DNA of 64,000 nucleotides from Pristionchus mayeri. Its lineage: Eukaryota; Nematoda; Chromadorea; Rhabditida; Neodiplogasteridae. Below are positions 35,901 to 47,900 of the stretch, piece after piece. How positions within the stretch are numbered: position 1 is the first letter of the stretch; each line of letters begins with the position of its first letter. Position numbers and translations under genes: made by a program. Under the pieces are notes generated by a model. That model did no database searches. It worked only from the letters and a program-made list of their open reading frames with translations, and was not told where the DNA came from. The stretch lies in assembly GCA_036245805.1 (NCBI GenBank), contig BTRK01000006.1, positions 20,864,365-20,928,364 on the forward strand, read 5' to 3'.

Positions 35901-38900
35901 CTCCCAGCGATAGAGGATGAGAGGGTATGGTGGGGGATACTTCATCCTAATTCTATCGATTAGATGGTCTTCTAATATTTTTGCACACTTGTTATTATCA
36001 CACGTCTTCTGAGAGATGGCAGGTGGCGTTTGACAAAATGTTCAAAGTGCTCCGATTTCTTCGAAATTATCAGGGTAAGTGTGCCTAAGGTCCAGCACTT
36101 TTTTATACAGACGGATTCCGCGATTTCTCAAAACTGCCTAAAAGCCGGCTCTTGAAATTTCGAAAATTCAAAAAAATCATAACATTTTTAAAGTTGAGTA
36201 AACGAGTCGTTCAAAAAACAGAATTGATCAGCTCGTCGAGTAGAACAACTTTGCTGTTGAGCCTTTCTACGTAGAGAACGAAAGAAAGTTGATAAGCTCA
36301 AAAAATCATTTTCCGGTCGCGGTCAAGCCATGAAAAGTAGCCGGCTTGGAAAAAAAAGTTCCTTGTGTCAACGAGATCTCTTCAGATTCGGATTCTACAC
36401 CCTTTTTTACCCCAGGACAATTTATTTCCAGATGAATTGAGGATGCAATAAGTTGTTAAAATTCGCGTTTTGTGACGAATTCCCCGTGGTCATCTCCTTT
36501 TCGAAGCGCATACTTTTGAATAAATAACCGAATTCAGGTAGATTAAAGTATTTTCACATGTTTCTGGATGCTCTCAGTAATATGTCACTGAAAAAACTGG
36601 ACAATTACGACTTTCTGAAAATTAGATTTTCCATACTTCGAAAATATCGAAATTTTCGAAATTCTCAATTTTGATATATTTCCCAAAAATAAAGTTTCTA
36701 TTGACTGACTAACAATTTCTGTATAGCTTTGGATCAAATTCAGAACGTCTTGGCTCCAGAATAGTGTCAATGTATATGAATTCACAAATAATTTGTAATT
36801 GCCCGCAAAAGTGCTTGGATGGGTGTAGATAGTTCCGTTTAACTCTAAACATTAAAACCTATACAAGAAACATTTTAAAAACAAAATATCACAAAATTGC
36901 GAATTTCGAAAATTTCGATATTTTCGAAGTATGGAAAATCTAATTTTCAGAAAGTCGTAATTGTCCAGTTTTTTCAGTGACATATTACTGAGAGCATCCA
37001 GAAACATATGAAAATACTTTAATCTACCTGAATTCGGTTATTTATTCAAAAGTATGCGCTTCGAAAAGGAGATGACCACGGGGAATTCGTCACAAAACGC
37101 GAATTTTAACAACTTATTGCATCCTCAATTCATCTGGAAATAAGTTGTCCTGGGGTAGAAAAGGGTGTGGAATCCGAATCTGAAGAGACACAATCAACTT
37201 TTTTTTCCAAGCCGGCTACTTTTCATGGCTTGACCGCGACCGGAAAATGATTTTTTGAGCTTATGAACTTCCTTTCGTTCTCTACGTAAAAAGGCTCACC
37301 AGAAAAGTTGTTCTACTCGACGAGCTGATCAATTCTGTTTTTTGAACGACTCGTTTACTCAAGTTTAAAAAATGTTATGATTTTTTTGAATTTTCGAAAT
37401 GTCAAGAGCCGGCTTTTAGGCAGTTTTGAGAAATCGCGGAATCCGTCTCTAAAAAAAAGTGCTGGACCTTAGGAACACTTACCCTGATAATTTCGAAGAG
37501 ATCGGAGCACTTTGAACATTTTGTCAAAGGGGTGTCTCGATTTCATGCATTCTCTCAGAAGACGTGTGTTATATGGTTATTTTTTATCATTGAAATGTAA
37601 ACAATTGTTCTTGGGACGACGGCCTCACGATATTTCCCAATTATCCATTCCATTGCAGGCGTCAGAGTCAGAGGGCGAGGGGGAGGAGTGGTCGAGCGAG
37701 ACGGAAGCTGCCATGGCTGCTCTCCAGGTACGAGCTGCATTCTCTCTCAATTCTTCAAAAAAATGGAATTGTAGTTGTTAGTTTGCGTTTTCACAAAAAA
37801 AAAGAGCTTTAAACTTTACGATTTTGCATTCTCCAATTGAGGAAATGGTCATACAGGGATACTCCTAGCGCAACAGTACTTGTCATATTCTTATTACTTC
37901 ATAATTTATGGTTCCCTTCCGATGTTTTGTCCTTTCCTTTCCCCTCTCCTACGTAAATGTGGTTTTGTTCACATCAACATCAGCGCATCTTCCTCCTTCT
38001 CTGCTCTTTATCTCTCGCTTTCTCTGCTCTGTCTATTCCTCTCCTCCTCCCCCCATTCCTCTCCATATTCTTACCCCTTCTCCCGGTAGTCGATGTCATG
38101 GATACGAGGAAGAGGGGAAAAGAGCCCTCTAACATGAAAATAGATGCACCCAAGAGAGAAGAGAGCGAGAATGTGGGACGTGTAGAAAGAGGAAAAGTAA
38201 ACGATCCGCAGAATACGATGGCAAGATATGAAAAACACCGATTGATAAGATACCATTTCCTCGTTGAGGTTCCTCCGACTGGTCCCGTTTCCCATCTGAT
38301 GACGACCCGAGGAGCAGCCACAGCTGAACTTCCAGCCGACCCAGCAACGGCAGGAGTGCAGCAGGTGAGAAAGAGAGGGAATCTCTCTCACCAGTTTTTT
38401 AGCGAGAGGGTGCGAGAAAGAGAGTTTGGTGTATAACGAAAGGGATGAGAGATTTTTTTCTTCGGATAATTTGGGTCTTTGTCGCAGTAAAGGAGCATTA
38501 AATAGCTATGAGGAATCTTGGGGACTCAGGCATTATGTATAGACAAAGGGCGATTCGATTATGATTATTCTATTATCATTTATCTCGATAAAATAATATT
38601 GAAGACGCCGTGGCCTCCGTCGATGTCGACATCTCCATGGAAGGGCACAGGCGGTGGTGGAGGAACGAGGGAAGGAGAGGGAGGAGGGGCCACTTCCACC
38701 TCCTCTGTGATGATGACCCACTCGGTGACTGCGGGAAGCATCGCCGTAGCCAGGGAGAAGGACAAAGTGGCCAGGAACGCTTCCTTGAGTGATCAGGTAC
38801 GGATATGGGGAGGGGATTGAAGAATTCAAGCATGAGCAATGTGAAAACAGAAAATGATGGTAACTTGAAGTAATGCTTTTACTTTCACAGCTCTACGCGA

Positions 38901-41900
38901 TTCTCTCTACGAGCGACGGCGTGGGAGGCACGGGTGGGCAGTCGGCAGGAGGAGGAGGGACTGCAGTCAATGGAAGCGTCGCTGCTGCAGCTGCTGCATC
39001 CACTGCAGCCAATGAGTGCATCTGGCTGTGCCAGGTGAGCAATGAACCTCTGCAATAATTGGGAATCGAATGCATGGATAATTTGAGAAGTTGAATGGAT
39101 TCCCCGGAACTGCCATGTTTTGTTCTCCATTCTCCTGCTAGCATGGCACGTACGCGACATTTCCTCGATGGTTCTAGCATTTCACTTGACTCTCGCTCTT
39201 GTATCTCGTCTGGCACCCACGCAGAGTAAATGGGGAGATGAGAAAGATAGGGAAAGGTAAAGGTGAAAGTGGAGATGATTGGTAGCCTAATAATGGTAAT
39301 AAGGAAGACACTCAATGATCATCATGCACAAATAACCATCAATGGGATTAATAAGAGTGAAGAAGTGATTTTGTTGGAAGTGCATTTTCTTTGCAGTTTC
39401 CGGACGAGTCGATGCTGGACTCTCTGGCTGCAGCCCATGCAGCCTTCGCAGCTGCATCCTCCTCTCCCCGTCCGACTCCGCCCCTCCATCTTATAGCTGC
39501 CACCACGGCCAGGGATGTGAAAGCAGCCATTCAACAGATCGTAGCCAAGATCCAACTGTTGTGAGTCATCTAGAGGATACGGTAGCAGTGGTCGAAAGGG
39601 TAGGTCTCAAAAATTGTTAAAAGTTGGCACGTTTCTAAAAATTTTAATATGAAATCGTTGAAAATGGACACGTTTTTATAATTTTATGAAAAAGATACTA
39701 AAGCATGGGCGCGTTTTTTACTTTTGCACTGGTCCGAACCCCAAAAACTGGGCACGTTAGGCCATTTTGGACCTACTCTTCGACCACACGGTAGTCAGAC
39801 GGAGCAGATTAATGATGGAGTACGGCAAGGGGGCAACTCGCAGTATGTATTAACATTTCTAGAACAAGAACGTCGTTCAGTGGATAGTGTATGGCGTGTA
39901 CCCTATCAAAAATATTAAGGTATTAATTACAGCTGCAACTCAAACTCTGTGGCGCCGCCGATCACGTGGATCGGAGTGATGGGCACGGATCGACTAGTCT
40001 CCCAGGTGGGAAGAATAATGGAATAATGATAGAGATAGAGTGGTGGATGACAATGGCGAGAAATGAAAAGATAGACAAAAGATTGGGAGAGGATGTGGGG
40101 GGACCTCGTTTAAGAACTCAGACTGGTATTTGAGAAACTGTAGTGACGATATGGCAGAACTGTGTTTATTCGACGTTACATATGCATTTAATTTGGTTCA
40201 CATTACGATGGCGAGAATGGATAAACGGGTCAACCTTGAGAGAGCCTCGACGACTCGAGATTGGGTTGATCGGGTTGGGGGTGTATCATTTTAGAAATGG
40301 TCATATTAGAGTCCTTCAGAGGTTGAAAAGAAATTACTCCAAATGCATCATAGGGCTCGAAAACAAAGAGTTCTAAAATGATACACCCCCGGGGGGTTAC
40401 CCGAACCATCTGGCAGTTGTTGACACATCGTTACCCATCGGTCCATCGGGTTACCCGATGTTGTTCGGCTAAAGTTCGGCTAGAGTGAGATCAATGAGGG
40501 ATAGAATGGGGGAAGTGGGATAACAGAGCAAGATAGCATGGAACGAAGAGGGAGAGGAGTGAGAGATCGACTCAGAATCGGCTCATAACAAATCATTAAA
40601 TACTGGTAATCCTATGAGAGTGGGCCTGTAAAAGGCCATTCGAAAAAGAGAGCAATCAACTCGGGTAACCGTGATCTCGCGACTCAGTTCACACGATGAC
40701 GAAGTCTATGTTACTGGGGGAAATGGCGATGGCAGAATCGTTCCCACAGTGCGTTTAGCAGATGCCGACTCTGAATACATATGATTACGAGTGCTGCTAA
40801 AATTTTTAGGCAATTATTATCGGCATGCATACTAAACAGCTGGATTGTTTGATGCATCATTCCCCACATCCCATCTATTTCTTTTTTTCGAGAACAACCT
40901 TTCTCTATATCAATACATGAATAAGGGAGACGGGTGCAAACTGACCAACTGCTGACTCCGACGTGCTCGTCGCCTTTCTTTCTCTTGCCGTTCTTCGTAG
41001 AAGCGGCGAGAGATTTGTGCGATGAGATACTCGCGATAAGGGCATCGAGGAAGAGGAAAATACGACAATAAATAAGTATAATCGTTGGGGAGGGAGAGGG
41101 TGGAAAGGGTGCGTCTGAGGTGTGCTCGGGGGATCGAGGCATTCGAGCCTAGATGAGAGATGAACTTGGGTCTAATTGCCAAATCGTAATGGGCGAAGAA
41201 GTTTCTATCGAATGTTGAGTCAGTAGATTGGGCTCGTGCCAGAGTGGGGATGGGAGAAGAACAGTAGTCGGAGGGGGGACTGTCGGGGTGGGTGAGGTCA
41301 ATGAAGATGCCGTTGGGGAGGGAAGCGGCCAACGCCAGAGGTGGGAAGTTCCGAGGGAAGAACTGCAATTCACCACTGCCGCCGATGCCTTTATCGAAGC
41401 AGTGACTCACCATGCATCGCTCCGATGGAATCATGGGGTTTGAGGAGAGGAGAAGAGGTGCTGAGGATGATCGAGAATCGATTGTAAGCATCCGTGATTC
41501 CTTCTGAGAGACACGATTTGCTGAGGAAGACCGGAACTGTAAAGGATAAGAATTTGAGTAACTGATGAAGATACGCAAGTCGAACGTTCAATTGCTCCTC
41601 TGAGTACGCGGCCTCTGGCTGGCGCTCGTGATCCCGGGAGGAATCCTGGGGACTTTGGAAGGTCGTAGTCGCATCATCTCGATAGGGCTGCGTAGAGGAG
41701 TGGACTAGAGTCTTTCTCCTCTGAAATATTTCGACTGCTTTCGATAGACTATTCTAACATGGGAAACTGACTCTCTTGTTGTATTTCAAATGGAGTCCTT
41801 TCAAAAATCTGTCCATCTTCTCATACTCATCGGATACAAATTTATACTCTTTGTACATAGTTTGCTCTAGTACAGAGGATTTATCCTGAAGAGAGGTTTA

Positions 41901-44900
41901 TTGTATGCAACAGGGGGGGGGGGGGGGGGGGATTTGATACGAGAAAGTGGAGAAAACGCGAGAGAGAATTGACGAGTCGTTTTGAATGTTGCGACGGAAG
42001 GGAGTTGTGATGCACGGATTAGGATTGAATGTCATGAGGAGATAATCACGTGAACTTAGATGAATCAATCACCGTCTAACGCATCACACATTGGAAAGAT
42101 CATCGCTATGTCATCGGATGGCGTAGTGATGATGACACGCATCAGAGGACCATTGGGACCATGGTGTTCCCATCTCTCATTCATGTTTGCCCGAGATTAA
42201 TTTCACGCGCCATTTGCAGTATTTTGTGAAAAAAATAGTTTATAATCCTAGCCATCTAGATACTTGGGGTGGGATGAGAACCCGATAAAACAAATGTTGT
42301 CATTAATTTGTTCTGTAATCGAGGAAAAGTCGGTCCTAAGTTGGATGAGAAACCGATACAGTACGTTTCTCCTTTTTTGATTCTCAACCGACCTAGTGAC
42401 GAGAATTCTGGTTGGACGAGTATTAGGAAAAAAATATGATCCGCAAGGCGCTCTCGTCTATCTGGCATCTCCCCTTTCTCCCATCAGCACCCCTGCATGA
42501 GAATCTCAACTTCCTCCTTGTTTGGCAATTGCTCACTGAACTTATCGCGAATCAGCGAGAATAACACTCATTGTCCGTCTGCCATTCAAACATTGCCATA
42601 ACATGGAGTAATCACGAGGGGAGATTCCGAGTAAATGCGTTTCTACTACTACTCTTTCTCTAACAGAATGGGAAGGAGCTCATAAGAACTAACAAGGGAA
42701 TGGTACGCGCACTCGGTAAAATTATCGAATCTGTCATATTGGGTGTTCATCTGGACCATCAGTGCATTCGAATGATGTTTTCAAAAAATGCTACTTTTTT
42801 ATGTTTGGCTAGAAAAATCGATAAATATCTTGTAACGTGTTTCTCTACTTGGCTGTTCTCCTGGTTTACGGAAGCAATAGAGCCGCCAAGGAGCACGGCC
42901 TCGGTGAATTTATGAATTTGATAATTTATCATACTGTCGCTCTACTCACCCTGTTGCATGATTTTAAAAAAACATGGCAAAAATCTATCCGTAATCATTT
43001 CCAGCCATATCTCATAGTTTATGAAGAACGGATCATAAAGTTAGAACTTGGCAAAATGAAGTGCCAAGGAGAGGCATTGAACTTCCGACCAAAAGCATGG
43101 TCACTTTCGTAGGCAAGGCGCATACCTGTTGAGCCACCGAGGCCGTGCTCCTTGGTGGCTCTATTGCTTCCGTAAACCAGGAGAACAGCCAAGTAGAGAA
43201 ACACGTTACAAGATATTTATCGATTTTTCTAGCCAAAGAGAAAAAAGTAGCATTTTTTGAAAACATCATTCGAATGCACTGATGGTCCAGATGAACACCC
43301 AATTTGCCAGATTCGATAATTTTACCGAGTGCGCGTACAATTCCCTTGTAAGTTGATACGAAGAAGAAATATGCCCTCCCACCCGTTCGATGGAATCACA
43401 AGTTGTGATTCACAACATCTTTTAGATTCCAAAGATAATGAATGATGGATGTCGCCCCGATAGCGATAGGAACCAAGAAGCCAAACTCGAAATAGTAAAA
43501 TTAAAATACGAGAATCGAAAGTAATGGGTAGAAAAAAGAGTAGATTGCCATCTATATTACCATCGAATAAGAGCCCCGATGTAAATTTTAGTGGAAGTAG
43601 GCGGTGAAAATCTACCACAAATTTCCTAATTTTTTTCAATTTATGGCAGCCACTCCCCATAGAATTCCTCCTCAATAACTCCTATTTTTTCAATTCATCC
43701 CGAACGCAATAGATGATATGGTCGTGTTGCAGGTGCTGCGTGCGTACGTGGACGTGCTGCAGCACAAGTCATCGTCCTCCTGGCTGCAGTATCTCCGTTT
43801 CCTCCTCGTCGTCCCTCCCTCCTCCCACATGGGGAGACTCGTCGCCAGTGAGTGCAATCACTTTGTCTCCTACCAATAAACCGGACCGTGATTTTCGAAA
43901 ATCTAGGCATTTCGGGAACAGGCCTTTAAATTGTCTGACAATAGCAGGGTGAGGGGCTGGATGCGCGGATCTTGTTGTGGTGCCTCACATTTCTAATATA
44001 CATGCAGGGGGAAAGAGTAGATGCAAATTGCGATATGGATGGCTGAGAGTACCAGAGGTAGAGAGAGTCTTACTACCGTACCCGTCTCCTCATGTTCAGA
44101 TTGATTTTATGAACAAAGATTAGGACTGGGAAGGGAAAGCAAGCCTCGAAAAGTTTATCAGGAAAGATAGCCTAGGAAGATGTCAAAAGATTACGACTAC
44201 ATCAATAACGTCAAACGAATGATTCGAACCTATTCAAAACAGCGTACACGAGATGTTGGCATTATGTCACGAAATGATTACAACATTGTAATTATACAAA
44301 ATCTATGAAAATCTCGTACATAATATTTCCGTCGCAGGTCACGACTCTGCCCTCGAGCAACTATCGCGAGACATCTGGGAGCGATGGGCGGAGCTCACTC
44401 CCGCACAACACGCGGCTGTTGCGGAGAAGCTGTGCGGCTGGCCGACGGGCAGAGGAGGAAGCCCCGCCCCCTCAGTGAACTTCCTGATCGGAGAGGCACT
44501 CGTGCAGCTGAACACGAAGGATGCCAAGGTACGAGGGGAGGGGGAGAAGGGAAAGAGGGAAGGTGGTGATGGAGAGTTATTGATGTGTGATATGCATTCA
44601 CGTGTGAGATGGGAGGAGAATTGAGGCTACAGAATCAAGGAATTTTTATTTCGAGTTATACACGAAAAAAGCGTTATTTATTAGAAGATAGGATGAGATG
44701 ATGTAGTCACTTCTCGATGGCAGGAGCTTGCGATGGATGGCAACGACCGACTGTTCGTGCCCTTCCTCAGTGAAGTGAGACTGTGTGGAGAGGAGGAGGC
44801 ACCGAGTGAGCTGTTTTTTATTATTCGATTACGTTTTCGATATGTGTTCTTTAAAAAAACTGCAAATCAGAAAATGCCCGTACTTTATTTGTCATGGCTG

Positions 44901-47900
44901 GAAATGACCCTGCGATTTTCTGATAATTTTGAATTTAATTAAAGGCTATCTTTTTAGGTACACAAGTGTCTCCCTCTGGCGCTTCCTATCACCCTTCGAG
45001 TGCTTCCAATTCTCCGCGAGGTCCTCCCGTCCAATCTGATCAGCCCGTCTCTTCCATCGTGACCTACCCTGAGATGATAGAGACTCGCTTCCAGCAAGGA
45101 CAGAGCAGTCCGCCTGCCAGTCCACATACCAAAGGTACGGTAGGAGGGAGAATATTGATGGGAAATCATTGGAAAATTTGAAAATGCGCATCCGCAAATC
45201 ATTGTCAGACAGTCTTTACTAGTTTAAATTGGATATGAAATCGAGAATAATTTAAATAACATTTAGGGAAAGAAATAAAAATCTTCTGTAAAACAATGTA
45301 AACTGTATCCAAGCGAGACAGTGGTAATCCCGTTGATTGTAGGTTCTTCATCGTCGTCCTCCTCTGATCGTGGGGAGGTGCAGGTGGAGTACTGGGTGAG
45401 TCATGCATCGAGAGAGGAGAGAGAAGGAGCCGTACTCGCCCCTCTCATGCCCGGCCAGCTACCACCCACTCCCAGTGGAGGAAAGGAGAAGAAGGAGAAG
45501 GAGAAGGAGAACGTCAAGGTGAGGGGAGGATTTGGGAAGATAGTGGGGTCAGGAAAGGAATGGTATATGAGAACCCAGAAAAATGCCGAAAATGTGATGT
45601 AAAAATGTGATTTTTCGAAATTTACTGGTTAACTATGCATATCCGATAACACCCTCATCATTTTGACGACAGTGGCGGCGAGCGCCAGAGTGACCAGCGC
45701 GAACTTCATGGCTCCCTAGTGTAGGTCTAACCTGCAAGGAGTACTCCATCAGCATGGAAAGGGGAGGGAGGAATACAATGAAACACGACAACTCGAACTC
45801 GAAAGGACTAACGCAGCAATAATAGTGAAGCCTCTCTCTCTCTCTCTCCCTCTCGGGATGGCACTCTCGCACTCTTCTGGAGCCACTCTCTATGACCCTC
45901 CTCTGCCTCCTCTGGTAAATGTAGGAGAAAGAGGCTGACGAGGCTCCAAGAGTTGTGGCTCTCCCATTGGACCACGCGTCTCTCGACCAATCAGAGAGGA
46001 GAGCATGGACTCAATTATGAGATAAAACTTTTAAAATGCAAAAAAAATTAATTGAAAAAAAAACAAAAAAATTAACGCAAACGCTTGTAACCGTAGAAAC
46101 AGCAACTAATAACGGATAAGAAGAAGCTTCAGAGATTGTTTTCCTATAAAGATATTTGTATTGATAAAACTGTGCGTTGTTGCGCTGTAGTAGTTATGGT
46201 ATAATCATAGGCCCAATAAGAAGGCTGGTTCGGATTATGAAGAATGAGAAAGGAAGAATATTATTTTTCAGGAATCGATGAAGTCTCACTTCAAGACGCT
46301 GCTGATCAATCGACCGAGCAACTCGCCTCTCCTCAAGTTGCAGTTCGTGAAGGAGAAGAAGAAGGACAAGATGTTTCAGAAACTGGGCATGAAGAACAAA
46401 TCGGTGAGTGGAGCGAGGGAACAGTCGCAATTAAACACGTTCATGTCTACTGATGTTTATGTTTTTGGGTGTCGAAAAAGGCCAATGAAGATCGCAAGTT
46501 CCTAATTGCAGAAGAACGAGGTGGAGGCATCTCCCTCGGTGATCGTGAACGTCTCTCGACTACTGTGTAGTGCGCAAGGCAAGCACTCGCTCACTGGTGA
46601 GGAGTGCACTTTACCAATTGAAGTATAGATGATATTCATGTTTTGGAAAGAAAGGGAGTTGTTGTTCACTGTAGGAAAGGTTAGATTTTTAGTCTGATAA
46701 GATGGTATTCCGTTTTGTGAACATTAGCTCACGAATGATTGCAATATTCGACTCATGGCACACTTTTGTCAAGAATTACTTATTTTATATGAGGCCGTTT
46801 ACCTAAGAGTCGAGCAGATTTGGAGAATTCTGGCACAGCTCATGAAATGTCGATTCTTCGTAACTCCGTGATTTGGGGTTATTTGAGGTGCTGAAAACGG
46901 TGAGCATATTCATTTTGCCTTCAGAGTCTCCGTTCGCTCCAGACGACGTCACGTCGAAAACACATTTCCTATTATTACTTTGCTCTAAAATGTGCTAAAA
47001 TTAGGTGAATAAGGTTTCCGGGGTAGAATTTCATGCTGATTACGCCTATCCAATTCATTTTTCATTATTTTTTAAACTAAATTTTAAAAATCTATCTTTT
47101 CTCAGAGGCAAAAGTGACCTTGGCATTTTGCACGGTTAGAACCGGCGTGACGAGAGGATTCAGAATCTCTATTTTCGAAAGATTTCATGTATAAAGTTTT
47201 AAAAGAGCCAAATTTTACTGATTCCAGAAGTGGGCAAATGTAGCAGCTTCATTCTCCCTCTCTCTTCCCTCCCTCAAGAGAAGCGAGAGAGTGTGCAGAG
47301 GCGAGAGAGTGTAGAGAGGCGAGAGAACTGCCAGGGGGTAAACAGGCGAGGGAGGGAAGGGAAATGGGTGAAGCTGCTACATTTGCCCACTTCTGAATCA
47401 GTAAAAATTGGCTCTTTTAATACTCTATGCATGAAATCGTACGAAAATAGAAATTCTGAATCCTCTCGCCACGCCGGTTCACGAGGGTTTAAAATAAATT
47501 ATTCGAGACATAACATGTTACCCACACACGGGCCACAAATTAGGCAATTTGCAATCTTCATTTCGTCACAAATCCGCTAGGTATTGCATTGAAGTTTATG
47601 AATTTCCGCATGAGACCCAATGCCCGGTGAAATAACGGCAATGTGATATTTACACAACAGCATGAGTAGGTATATATCTATTGCAAACTGGGGAGCCGTA
47701 TGGGGATAACCGGTGAATCGTCTGACAGTACAGTAATTTACTCGTAGGCGGGCGAAATCATTCATATTTATTTTGTGGGTACGACTTTTTATACATGGTT
47801 AAACCCACGTGCGGTTCTAACCATGCAAAATGCTAAGGTCACTTTTGCCTTTGAGAAAAGATAGATTTTTAAAATTTAGTTTAACAATTCATGAAAATGA

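Noticed and set aside
38090..38268. Longer version of the pacs-1 exon starting after CGGTAG at 38089
   Set aside because: That acceptor would need a phase 1 donor, but the preceding exon ends in phase 0. The acceptor at 38268 (GTTGAG) fits.
42700..43302. Matching open frames on opposite strands with a shared FSTWLFSWFTEAIEPPRSTA stretch
   Set aside because: They are the two arms of an inverted repeat read in both directions; there is no start, splice structure or family match.
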